DNA of 64,000 nt from Sipunculus nudus. Taxonomy: Eukaryota > Annelida > Sipuncula > Golfingiida > Sipunculidae. Position numbers and translations under genes: made by a program. Below the pieces are notes generated by a model. The model was given only the letters and a program-made list of their open reading frames with translations, was not told the origin of the DNA and made no database searches. The DNA lies in contig CM049311.1 of NCBI GenBank assembly GCA_026874595.1, positions 40,115,676-40,179,675 of the forward strand. The letters run 5' to 3'. Position 1 is the first letter of the stretch; every line of letters starts with the position of its first letter. This document shows positions 25,246-37,349 of the stretch, one piece after another.

Positions 25246-25799
25246 GGTATGCAATCCCATCACTAGGGTAAGCCTTCTCTCCACTGAGTTGAGCTTGATC
25301 AGTCTGTCTGCAGTTAATACCATACCACAGGAAGATCTTTTTTCTACCCCCCCCCCCCCCCCACCCCATTCTGTTGACAGACCTGTACTAAAAACTAGAT
25401 TAATCTTAAAATTAACATTTTTTTCAGCAACGAGCAGTAACAACAGAGACCTCTCCCCCCCCCACCCACCCCTTCAAAACACAAGACTAATAAACAAGAT
25501 GAATCTTATAATTTTTATGTTAAATAAATTCTTTTTGATGAGACTTGGACAATTTTGATTTTTTTACAGAAAAAATTTCAGAAATTTAATGCTAATATTC
25601 AAATGTGATAAAATATTAGGATCTAATGTAAGTGCTAACTGACAAGATTTAAGAAGATATAAATACTTTGCAGCATTTCATTCATATCTCTTCAAGTTGG
25701 CGGGGCCTAGGTGTGAGTAAGACTGTTAACTTAGTATTAAAATTTGGAATATTGGTCAAACTTTGTTGGATTAATTTTTAACTCATATGGCCATATATT
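25246..25799 (+). other. Intronic interval with poly-C tracts
   Basis: It holds a run of 16 C at 25347-25362 and a second C-rich tract at 25455-25484. The flanking phrases (AAAACTAGATTAATCTTAAAATT and CAAGACTAATAAACAAGATGAATCTTATAATTTTT) are loosely similar, so a local duplication around the C-runs is likely. No gene is seen. Confidence 0.5.
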
Positions 25800-26978
25800 T
25801 GTATCTGCCAAAACAGAGTTTTGCGGATACTATGTTTTCAGCCCACCGCCGCAGCGGCGGCGTAGGTGTCCGGAGAACTCCTCCGTAACGGCTGGGCGGA
25901 ATTTTACCAAACCCGGGATTGTGTTCGAGTCACATGTGAACTGCTGCACCCCAATTTTGTTTTGACCTCTGACCTTTCCTCTGGGCTCTGTGTCTGTTTG
26001 TGCATCTGTTTCCACACATAAACCCACATATCGCAGGAACCGTTCGACGGATCAGGAAAATTTTTTTGCACAAATGTAGCCCTTGGAGAGCTTTATAACA
26101 TTCACAAAAAATGGTGGCGCCACCTGCAACCATGTTTGCACAGTGTTCATCTGTTCGTCTGCCTTGGGTTAAAATCACTCATATCTCTGCAGTGATTTGA
26201 CTAATTCACCTGAAATTCGGCATGCGTATACATCCTGGATAGCTTTTCTGATTTTATGACAGGTGGCGCCACCTACACTCACATTTATGCTGCAGACATC
26301 CAAGCTCATATCTCGGAAATCGTTTGACCGATTATGCCAAAATTTTGCATGTGTATAGATCTCACATAGCTCTTTATCATACGCAAAACTGGTGGCGCTA
26401 CCTGCAGCCATTTTTGCACAGCTCCCGTCTGTTTGTCTGCCATGGGATAAAATCACTCATATCTCGGCAGTTGTTTGACATATCTGCCTAAAATTCTGCA
26501 GGTTTATACATCCCTGACAGCTCTCTAGATATATGACAGGTGGCGCCACCTGCATTCTAGTTTATGCAGCAGACATATAAGCTCATATCTTGGGAACTGT
26601 TTGACCGATTGGGCCAAAGTTTTGCATGTTTATAGTTCTCACATAGCTCTTTATCATACGCAAAACTGGTGGCGCCACCTTCAACCATTTTTGCACAGGG
26701 TCCATCTGTTTGTCTGCCACAGGCTAAAATCACTCATAAACATGTAGTGGTTTGACTTATCTGCCTCAAATTTTGCATATGTATACAACTTGGACGGCTT
26801 TCTGGATTTTGTGGTAGGTGGCGCAACCTACATACACCATTTGGCTGCAGACATCCATGCTAATATGCAACACTTCACTCTATTTCCCCTTGCCACTCAA
26901 TCCATGCCTCACTTCACCCGTTCCACTCAGATTTAGGCGGATACACATAGTCGCTTGTCGACTACCCGTATTCTAGTT
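25800..26978 (+). mobile_element. Family C element, complete uninterrupted copy
   Basis: This is the reference copy of family C. The 5' hairpin GTATCTGCCAAAAC / GTTTTGCGGATAC (25801-25830) is followed by a CCGCCGCAGCGGCGGCG palindromic GC block. Four to five units of ~190 bp follow, with GGTGGCGCCACC at 26113, 26262 and 26538. The 3' end has GGCGGATAC (26936-26944, inverse of the 5' arm with one change), a hairpin TAGTCG/CGACTA, and the tail GTATTCTAGTT. The length is about 1.18 kb and there is no coding capacity. Confidence 0.85.
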
Positions 26979-27035
26979 TACTTTTGAAAACTTAATTACC
27001 TTCACACATTATTTTTTTTATAAAATGTTACTTTT

Positions 27036-27767
27036 ATTAGCCCTCAGCCCTTAGGCTGATGGGCTTTTGTCGTCACCCAAGCTGTCCTTCCATCCGCCCT
27101 GCGTCCGTTAACTTTTACCTTGTGAGCGGGATATCTTGAAAAGGATTCACCGTCAGAATTTTATTTCCTCGGTAAAGATGTATATTGACAAAATCTCGGT
27201 CAAGTTCGAAGATGGGTGACCTTGACCTATTTTTCTACGTTTAAGAGCTGATTATAGAAAAAACATTCAGAAGCTTATTTCTCAGGAACCATTGGCTGGA
27301 TTTTCACAATACTTACTATGATTATAGGGAGTGATGGTCTGTAACTGCTGCACAAGTTTGGGGGCGCCACCTGCAATTTCTGATTTTTAATGAATTTTTC
27401 TTGGATTTTTCAACTTTGGCCTTGTGAGCGGGATATCTCTAAAAGGATTCACAATAGGAATTTTATATCTTTGGTGAAGATGTATATCGACAAAATCTTG
27501 GTCAAGTTCGAAGATGGGTGACCTTGACCTACTTTTCAAGGTCACAGAGCTGATAATAGAATAAAACTTAGAAGCTTATTTTTCAGAAAGCATTTGGTGG
27601 ATTGTTATGAATCATGGTACATACCTCTCCATTTTAAATTTATAACTGAGACATGTACAGATATACATCCATGTGAGAACAGATATTTAGTACTTGTTAC
27701 TGTTACCACCTCTAAACACTGTTCTTTTGGCTGAGGGCTTTTGTCAGCTTCTGCTGATATTCTAGTA
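27036..27767 (+). mobile_element. Family D element, complete short copy
   Basis: The left end has GCCCTCAGCC (27040-27049) pairing with GGCTGATGGGC next to it, and its exact inverse GGCTGAGGGC at 27729-27738. Near the right end a hairpin CAGC TTCT GCTG and the tail ATATTCTAGT close it. Two core units carry TTGTGAGCGGGATATCT, GGTCAAGTTCGAAGATGGGT and one GGGGGCGCCACC (the common palindrome with one change). At 732 bp it is the smallest complete element here and has no coding capacity. Confidence 0.72.
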
Positions 27768-28146
27768 TAACACTTACCATAGGCCTATTTGTTCCCTTGG
27801 TGCATCACTAAATGGTTTAGCTCATGTCCATTATTCTATAATTTACAGAGTTTTTTAATTTAGCAGGGCCATTTTCTCCTAGCTTTTCTAATGATAATAT
27901 AAATGAAAAACCAAAAGAAATAAAAATATTTTGCAGTTACTAATATTTTCTAAAATTCAGCTGACAATGTGACCCATGGGTCCCTTATTATTTGTTTTAC
28001 AGCTGTTCCATATGAGAAGTCATGATTTCTGGTAGGAATTTTATGGTGTTATTTTTTTAAGTCAAGGTCATACAATGTATAAAAAAAATAAGGAAAATTT
28101 CAAATTATACAGCATTTACATGCAGCCTGTGTGTTTTCTATTACAG

Positions 28147-28269
28147 CGGGAATACTATGCCACTCATCAGTATTTCTTGTCCAAACGATCTCTGTACCTA
28201 GTCATCTGGAAAGTGAGTGATGGTGAAAAGGGTGTGGACAGTATTCTACACTGGTTAGTCAACATTCAG
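28147..28269 (+). CDS. LRRK1: LRRK1-like exon (d): ROC, after switch II
   Basis: 41 codons, phase 0 at both ends, between ttacag and gtatga. The peptide begins REYYATHQYFLSKRSLYLV and continues IWKVSDGEKGVDSILHWLVN, ending IQ. This is the helix after switch II, beta strand 4 (SLYLVIW) and the helix that precedes the G4 strand. The ALYVVVWNL..WLLNIEAKAPNA layout of LRRK1 corresponds closely. It joins the preceding WDFGGQ without a gap. The intronic 33-bp minisatellite starts within a few bases of its donor. Confidence 0.92.
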
Positions 28270-28270
28270 G

Positions 28271-31200
28271 TATGACTCCATACTACCGGTAACCCCACAG
28301 TATCATCATGCAAAGTAACTATGACAGGGGTATAATCATCCATACAAACACCACAGTAGCATCATCATCCATACTAACTAACATCATAGTAATATCATCG
28401 TCCAGACTAAGTAACACCACAGTAATATCATGCATCATCCATGCCAACCAACACCACAGTAATATCATCATCAATACTAACCAACAGCACAGTAATATCA
28501 TCATCCATACTAACCAACACCACAGTAGGATGATCATCCATACTAACTAACACCACAGAAATATCATGCATCATCCATGCTAACCAACATCACAGTAGGA
28601 TCATCATCCATACTAACTAACACCACAGTAATATCATCATCTATACTAACTAACATCACAGTAATATCATCATCCATGCTAACCAACATCACAGTAGGAT
28701 CATCATCCATACTAACTAACACCACAGTAATATCATCATCAATACTAACCAACACCACAGTAATATCATCATCCATACTAACCAACACCACAGTAGGATG
28801 ATCATCCATACTAACTAACACCACAGAAATATCATGCATCATCCATGCTAACCAACATCACAGTAGGATCATCATCCATACTAACTAACACCACAGTAAT
28901 ATCATCATCTATACTAACCAACACCACAGTAATATCATCATCCATACTAACCAACACCACAGTAGGATGATCATCCATGCTAACTAACACCAGAGTAATA
29001 TCATCATCCATACTAACCAACACAACAGTAATATCATCGTCCATACTAACCAACACCACAGTAGGATCATCATCCATGCTAACTAACACCACAGTAATAT
29101 CATCATCCATACTAACCAACACCACAGTAGGATGATCATCCATACTAACTAACACCACAGAAATATCATGCATCATCCATGCTAACCAACATCACAGTAG
29201 GATTATCGTCCATACTAACTAACACCACAGTAATATCATCATCAATACTAACCAACACCACAGTAATATCATCATCCATACTAACTTACATCACAGTAGG
29301 ATGATCATCCATACTAACTAACACCACAGAAATATCATGCATCATCCATGCTAACCAACATCACAGTAGGATCATCATCCATACTAACTAACACCACAGT
29401 AATATCATCATCCATACTAACTAACATCACAGTAATATCATCATCTACACTAACAAACATCACAGTAATTTCATTGTCCATACTAACCAACATCACAGTA
29501 GGATCATCATCCATACTAACTAACACCACAGTAATATCATCATCAATACTAACCAACACCACAGTAATATCATCATCCATACTAACTTACATCAAAGTAG
29601 GATGATCATCCATACTAACTAACACCACAGAAATATCATGCATCATCCATGCTAACCAACATCACAGTAGGATCATCGTCCATACTAACTAACACCACAG
29701 TAATATCATCATCAATACTAACCAACACCACAGTAATATCATCATCCATACTAACTTACATCACAGTAGGATGATCATCCATACTAACTAACACCACAGA
29801 AATATCATGCATCTTCCATGCTAACCAACATCACAGGAGGATCATCGTCCATACTAACTAACACCACAGTAATATCATCATCAATACTAACCAACACCAC
29901 AGTAATATCATCATCCATACTAACTTACATCACAGTAGGATGATCATCCATACTAACTAACACCACAGAAATATCATGCATCATCCATGCTAACCAACAT
30001 CACAGTAGGATCATCATCCATACTAACTAACACCACAGTAATATCATCATCCATACTAACTAACATCACAGTAATATCATCATCCATGCTAACCAACATC
30101 ACAGTAGGATCATCATCCATACTAACTAACACCACAGTAATATCATCATCTATACTAACTAACATCACAGTAATATCATCATCCATACTAACTTACATCA
30201 CAGTAATATCATCATCTACACTAACAAACATCACAGTAATTTCATCGTCCATACTAACCAACACCACAGTAAGATTATCATCCATGCTAACTAACATCAT
30301 AGTAATATCATCGTCCATACTAACTAACACCATAGTAATATCATCATCCATACTAACCAACACCAGTAGGATGATCATCCATGCTAACTATCACCACAGT
30401 AATATCATCGTCCATACTAACCAACACCACAGTAGGATCATCATCCATACTAACTAACACCACAGTAATATCATCATCCATGCTAACCAACACCACAGTA
30501 GGATGATCATCCATACTAACTAACATCACAGTTATATCATCGTCCATACTAACCAACACCACAGTAGGATGATCATCCATACTAACCAACACCACAGTAG
30601 GATGATCTTCCATGCTAACTAACACCACAGTAATATCATCGTCCATACTAACCAACACCACAGTAGGATGATCATCCATGCTAACTAACACCACAGTAAT
30701 ATCATCATCCATACTAACTTACATCACAGTAATATCATCATCTACACTAACAAACATCACAGTAATATCATCGTCCATACTAACCAACACCACAGTAGGA
30801 TCATGCATCATCCATGCCAACCAACACCACAGTAATATCATCATCAATACTAACCAACACCACAGTAATATCATCATCCATACTAACCAACACCACAGTA
30901 GGATGATCATCCATACTAACTAACACCACAGAAATATCATGCATCATCCACGCCAACCAACACCACAGTAATATCATCATCAATACTAAACAACACCACA
31001 GTAATATCATCATCCATACTAACCAACCCCACAGTAGGATGATCATCCATACTAACTTACACCACAGTAATATAATGCATCATCCATGCCAACCAACACC
31101 ACAGTAGGATCATCATCCATACTAACCAACATCACAGTAGGATGATCATCCATACTAACTAACACCACAGAAATATCATGCATCATCCATGCTAACCAAC

Positions 31201-34200
31201 ATCACAGTAGGATCATCATCCATACTAACTAACACCACAGTAATATCATCATCCATACTAACTTACATCACAGTAATATCATCGTCTACACTATCAAACA
31301 TCACAGTAATTTCATCGTCCATACTAACCAACACCACATTAAGATTATCATCCATGCTAACTAACATCATAGTAATATCATCGTCCAGACTAAGTAACAC
31401 CACAGTAATATCATGCATCATCCATGCCAACCAACACCACAGTAAGATTATCATCCATGCTAACTAACATCATAGTAATATCATCATCAATACTAACCAA
31501 CACCACAGTAATATCATCATCCATACTAACCAACACCACAGTAGGATGATCATCCATACTAACTAACACCACAGAAATATCATGCATCATCCATGCTAAC
31601 CAACATCACAGTAGGATCATCATCCATACTAACTAACACCACAGTAATATCATCATCCTTACTAACTTACATCACAGTAATATCATCATCTACACTAACA
31701 AACATCACAGTAATTTCATTGTCCATACTAACCAACATCACAGTAAGATTATCATCCATGCTAACTAACATCATAGTAATATCATCGTCCATACTAACTA
31801 ACACCATAGTAATATCATCATCCATACTTACCAACACCAGTAGGATGATCATCCATGCTAACTATCACCACAGTAATATCATCGTCCATACTAACCAACA
31901 CCACAGTAGGATCATCATCCATACTAACTAACACCACAGTAATATCATCATCCATGCTAACCAACACCACAGTAGGATGATCATCCATACTAACTAACAT
32001 CACAGTAATATCATCGTCCATACTAACCAACACCACAGTAGGATGATCATCCATACTAACTAACACCACAGTTATATCATCATCCATACTAACCAACACC
32101 ACAGTAGGATGATCTTCCATGCTAACTAACACCACAGTAATATCATCGTCCATACTAACCAACACCACAGTAGGATCATCATCCATGCTAACTAACACCA
32201 CAGTAATATCATCATCCATACTAACCAACACCACAGTAGGATCATCATCCATACTTACTAACACCACAGTAATATCATCGTCCATACTAACCAACACCAC
32301 AGTAGGATGATCATCCATGCTAACTAACACCACAGTAATATCATCGTCCATACTTACCAACACCACAGTAGGATCATCATCCATGCTAACTAACACCACA
32401 GTAATATCATCGTCCATGCTAACCAACACCACAGTAGGATCATCATCCATGCTAACTAACACTACAGTTATATCATCATCCATACTAACCAACACCACAG
32501 TAGAATGATCATCCAATCTTAACTAACACCACAGTAATATCATCATCCATACTAACCAACACCACAGTAGGATGATCATCCATGCTAACTAACACCAGAG
32601 TAATATCATCATCCATACTAACCAACACCACAGTAGGATGATCATCCATGCTAACTAACACCAGAGTAATATCATCATCCATACTAACCAACACCACAGT
32701 AGGATCATCATCTATACTAACTAACACCACAGTAATATCATCGTCCATACTAACCAACACCACAGTAGGATGATCATCCATGCTAACTAACATCACAGTA
32801 ATATCATCGTCCATACTAACCAACCTTTCAGTAGGATCATCATCCATGCTAACCAACACCACAGTAATATCATCGTCCATACTAACTAACACCACAGTAG
32901 GATGATCATCAATGCTAACTAACACCACAGTAATATCATCATCCATACTAACCAACACCACAGTAATATCATCATCCATACTAACCAACACCGCAGTAAT
33001 ATCATCATCCATACTAACCAACACAACAGTAATATCATCGTCCATACTAACCAACACCACAGTAGGATCATCATCCATACTAACTATTACCACAGTAATA
33101 TCATCATCCATACTAACCAACACCACAGTAGAACGATCATCCAATCTTAACTAACACCACAGTAATATCATCATCCATGCTAACTAACATCACAGTAATA
33201 TCATCGTCCAGAGTAACCAACACCACAGTAGGATCATCATCCATACTAACTAACACCACAGTAATATCATCATCTATACTAACTAACATCACAGTAATAT
33301 CATCATCCATACTAACTATCACCACAGTAATATCATCGTCCATACTAACCAACACCACAGTAGGATCATCATCCATGCTAACTAACACCACAGTAATATC
33401 AGCGTCCATACTAACCAACACCACAGTAGGATGATCATCCATGCTAACTAACATCACAGTAATATCATCGTCCATACTAACCAACACCACAGTAGGATCA
33501 TCATCCATAATAACTAACACCACAGTAATATCATCATCCATACTAACCAACACCACAGTAGAATGATCATCCAATCTTAACTAACACCACAGTAATATCA
33601 TCATCCATACTAACCAACACCACAGTAGGATGATCATCCATGCTAACTAACACCAGAGTAATATCATCATCCATACTAACCAACACCACAGTAGGATCAT
33701 CATCTATACTAACTAACACCACAGTAATATCATCGTCCATACTAACCAACACCACAGTAGGATGATCATCCATGCTAACTAACATCACAGTAATATCATC
33801 GTCCATACTAACCAACCTTTCAGTAGGATCATCATCCATGCTAACCAACACCACAGTAATATCATCGTCCATACTAACTAACACCACAGTAGGATGATCA
33901 TCAATGCTAACTAACACCACAGTAATATCATCATCCATACTAACCAACACCACAGTAATATCATCGTCCATACTAACCAACACCGCAGTAATATCATCAT
34001 CCATACTAACCAACACAACAGTAATATCATCGTCCATACTAACCAACACCACAGTAGGATCATCAGTCATGCTAACTAACACCACAGTAATATCATCATC
34101 CATACTAACCAACACCACAGTAGAACGATCATCCAATCTTAACTAACACCACAGTAATATCATCATCTATGCTAACTAACATCACAGTAATATCATCGTC

Positions 34201-34700
34201 CAGAGTAACCAACACCACAGTAGGATCATCATCCATACTAACTAACACCACAGTAATATCATCATCTATACTAACTAACATCACAGTAATATCATCATCC
34301 ATACTAACTATCACCACAGTAATATCATCGTCCATACTAACCAACACCACAGTAGGATCATCATCCATACTAACTAACATCACAGTAATATCATCATCCA
34401 TACTAACCAACACCACAGTAGGATGATCATCCATACTAACTAACATCACAGTAATATCATCATCCATACTAACCAACACCACAGTAGGATGATCATCCAT
34501 ACTAACTAACATCACAGTAATATCATCATCTATACTAACCAACACCACAGCAGGATCATCATCCATACTAACTAACATCACAGTAATATCATCATCTATA
34601 CTAACTAACATCACAGTAATATCATCATCCATATTAACTAACACCACAGTAATATCATTGTCCATACTAACTGATACCACAGTACCATTATCAGTAGGAT
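28271..34700 (+). repeat. 33-bp minisatellite filling intron 4
   Basis: About 6.4 kb (roughly 190 units) of a 33-bp repeat. The unit includes ATCATCCATACTAACCAACA followed by CCACAGTAATATC. Units alternate between AGTAATATC and AGTAGGATC or AGGATGATC forms, giving a 66-bp dimer. Because 33 is a multiple of three, long open frames arise on both strands (11-residue repeats such as MDDDITVVLVS on the minus strand); I treat these as by-products. Large-scale periodicity near 1 kb is visible at the 3' side. The first divergent unit overlaps the intron's 5' end (CCATACTACCGGTAACCCCA). Confidence 0.95.
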
Positions 34701-34880
34701 CATCATTAACATGTTTATATTAAACCGCAGTAGCATCATCATCTATATTAACACCACAATACTTTATTTTCATTACATATTGTAATATGTTCACCATGAA
34801 ACATGATGTAGTCACGTTTGTAAAAAGTGCAGTCAGATATGAGGGAACTGTGCATGCTTTCTGTTTGATGTCATCTCCAG
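34701..34880 (+). other. End of intron 4
   Basis: Short non-repetitive stretch between the array and exon (e). The acceptor is preceded by CTGTTTGATGTCATCTCCAG, with a usable pyrimidine content. Confidence 0.6.
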
Positions 34881-35145
34881 GCCAGAGCACCAAATGCACC
34901 AGTCATTATCGTAGGCACCCATGTAGATGTAATCAATAACAAAAGCTTCCCAGAAAACTACCTGTCAGACCTGAGGAGGGACATCATAGACCGCTACATT
35001 CGCATCCCAGAACCTGAGAAGGCTGGACTGCCTCACGTGGTGGACTTGATTGAAGTTAGCTGCAAGAAGAAAACATTTGTCAGGGATGGCATCAGTGACC
35101 TAGCTACACTCATCTGGAGAGTAGCAATGGAGGAGAAAGCACCAG
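34881..35145 (+). CDS. LRRK1: LRRK1-like exon (e): ROC G4/G5 and end of ROC
   Basis: The largest coding exon here (265 bases, starts phase 0, ends phase 1 before gtcagt). ARAPNAPVIIVGTHVDVI gives the beta strand 5 and G4-type THxD motif that reads the guanine base. LIEVSCKK near the middle is the G5-like SCK motif seen in LRRK1 (LRRK2 differs here). The C-terminal part, ISDLATLIWRVAMEEK, is the last ROC helix. An insert of about 45 residues rich in charged and Pro residues separates G4 and G5, as expected in LRRK proteins. Intact frame and classical splice sites argue for an active gene. Confidence 0.92.
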
Positions 35146-35643
35146 GTCAGTAATATAGTCACTGGCTGACAATTCTCAAAATGGGCATTTGATTCCCCCG
35201 CGGAGGTTACAGCTGGAGTGTCATAGTCTGTGTCAAATGTTCCTGACAGGACCATAAAACTCAGAGAGATGTCTCTGATAGAACTAATTGATGCACCCTG
35301 AGAATTCCCTCATTTATTTCCAGAGTTCTGAAGTTTTGACAAACCTGCTTGTTGAAATCCTAATTATCCTTGATTCTTTAATAAAAATTAAGTATTAAAT
35401 CGAGAAAAATTAAACCAATGACACTGAATATATTCATTACAATTTTGTGTTTTTTGTCCTCATTTGAGAACACTTCTTTTCAAAACCAGATGAGGCATTT
35501 GTTTGGCTGTTTCACACTTGGTTATGATACATAAAAAATCATCCAGAATGACACCATTAGTCAGTGCTGGAACCTGATCAAAGCAGGTACATTGTTTTCA
35601 ACAATTAATTTTAATGATTTTTTGGTAGAGGTAATCATCTTCA
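35146..35643 (+). other. Start of intron 5, no element seen
   Basis: Donor gtcagt followed by about 500 bases of apparently unique AT-rich sequence up to the family A insertion. No RNA gene or tandem repeat is seen. Confidence 0.6.
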
Positions 35644-36623
35644 TTTTTAGCTCAGCTGACTATAAGTCATCTGAGCATTAGTCGTGGTCCATTGTCCATC
35701 GTCCATCCGTCTGTCCGTCCGTCCGTAGATGTGGCACGTTTTGAAACCGTAAGACCTAGGAATCCAAAATTCGGCATAATGTTAGATGTCCCCAAGATCT
35801 CCTACCAAGCCAAAAACTGGGTCTTTGCAACTTCGTTCCTTTGAGAAATTAAGGAAAAACCTCATTTTTTTATTTAAAACCCTTTTTTCACATTTCAGGA
35901 CTGCCTAATATAAAAATCACTCAACTGTTTTTCCTCATATTAACCATAAATATTCCTTTATATAGTTCCTATGTACATGCCAGAAATTATGTCTGTATTA
36001 TATAATTTAAAAAATTTATGGGCCCAAACATAATGCATTTTGTAAAAAATCAGGAAAGATATTTGATCACTAAACACAAAACATGTTAAAGCTATGGGCT
36101 TTTTTTCCAGTTATATAACTTTAATTAATCAAAATTAAATTTTATACCCAAAATTAGATCAAAATCTTTTAAATTTTTTAAATTATTAACAAAAATAAAA
36201 AATTGGTACCTTAAATTTTGCCCAACTTTGACCACGGCACATATTTTTCCTGTAAGTACTGTGGATTTAATTTTAACAGCATGTTTATTTTAGCATTTTG
36301 TCTGTTAACACCAAAAATTTGAAACCAGTTGATCAAAAACTGTAGATTTTATTCAAGTTTTCAAGCACCATGTAACATATTGTTTACATCAAGCTAGTGT
36401 TATGCAGTTTGCAAGAGCTCAGCTCCCCAGCTTCAGCTCTCAGTTCCTAAAATTTGTCATACAATTAGATGTCTCCAAAATCCCCTACCATGCCAAGAAT
36501 TTGGTCACTAGGACTTAATACCTTCGAGATATTAATGAAAAACTTCATTTTTAGCTCAGCTGACTTTCAATCATGCTGGGCTATAGCGATGGGTCTTTGT
36601 CCGGCGTCCTTCCGTCTGTCTGT

Positions 36624-36647
36624 CCGGCCGGCTGGCCAGCCGGCCGG
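36624..36647. repeat. 24-bp perfect palindrome
   Basis: The two 12-base halves, CCGGCCGGCTGG and CCAGCCGGCCGG, are exact reverse complements without a spacer. It replaces the usual TCCG microsatellite of family A and would form a very stable cruciform or hairpin. Confidence 0.92.
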
Positions 36648-36884
36648 CCGGCCGTTAGCAGGGCACAAATTGTAACCGTAGGAGCTAGGGCCATGAACCC
36701 TATGCGGTCTTAGAGGTTCTAAAAAGATCTCCTTGCAAACCTAGATTAGGTCACTGCGACCTATATTCTCGAAGTTATGGGGTGTGTTTGCACCCCCCAG
36801 AAATAATTCTTTTAGCCAAAATTTTCATCCCAAACCTTCCATCTTTCACATACAGCTCACCTACCAACAGGGGAAGAACCATAA

Positions 36885-37345
36885 TTATTTTGAGGTCACA
36901 AGGTCAAAGGTCAAGGTCACAGAACCAACTTCTTTGAAAAGCCTCGGGATGCATTTTAAGCCAAACCTTTCATCCCAATACTTTGATCTTTCACATATAG
37001 CTCACCTACTAAGTTGGAGAAGAATCCTATAGATGTTGAGGTCACAAGGTCAAAGGTCAGGGTCACAGGATCCACTTCTTTGAAAAGGTTGTGGACACAT
37101 TTTGCTAGACCTTTCTTTCCAAACCTTTCAGCACTGATATCACTTCTCTGCCAACAGGGGAAAAGACCTGTTGATTTTGAGGTCAAAGGTCAAGTTCACA
37201 GCACCCTCTTCTTGCGTGGAGTCATTTTAAGGCAAACTTTTCAATCTATACTTTCCATCTGTCATATATGGCTTGCCTACCAATAGGAGAAGAAGCCTTT
37301 TGATGTTGAGTTCAAAAGGTCAAAGGTCAAGGTCACAATATTGAT
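36885..37345 (+). repeat. ~140-bp tandem units with AGGTCA clusters
   Basis: Four to five units each end in a cluster such as AGGTCACAAGGTCAAAGGTC followed by AAGGTCACAG (36891, 37039, 37179, 37311). AGGTCA repeated with one-base spacing is a DR1 nuclear-receptor site, and TCAAGGTCA is the extended half-site bound by ERR/FTZ-F1-type receptors. The motif is seen directly; any receptor binding is inference. The units also share GCATTTTAAGCCAAACCTTTC and ATAGCTCACCTAC. Confidence 0.75.
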
Positions 37346-37349
37346 CTAA

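Larger units (their letters stand above)
22464..27989 (+). mobile_element. Family A (A2/A3-type) relic split by C, B and D insertions
   Basis: 22464-22593 matches the A2/A3 phrase TTTTCACACTTCAGG, AATATTCCTCTATATAGTTC, TGTACATGCCAG. The matching 3' part appears at 27860-27989 (GGGCC..TTTTCTCC, AGCTTTTC, ATATAAATGAAAAAC) and ends CAGCTGACAATGTGACCCA, GGGTCCCTTATT, a mutated family A 3' end. The stretch between holds two C copies, one B and one D. The link between the two halves is inference. Confidence 0.45.

Noticed and set aside
28564-34680. Long open frames with 11-residue repeats on both strands (up to 232 residues)
   Set aside because: They follow from a 33-bp unit without stops, lie inside an intron between two well supported exons, and are open on both strands at once. 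No codon-level constraint is visible.
28271-34700. CRISPR-like array
   Set aside because: Units are contiguous 33-bp repeats with no unique spacers, and the context is a eukaryotic intron.
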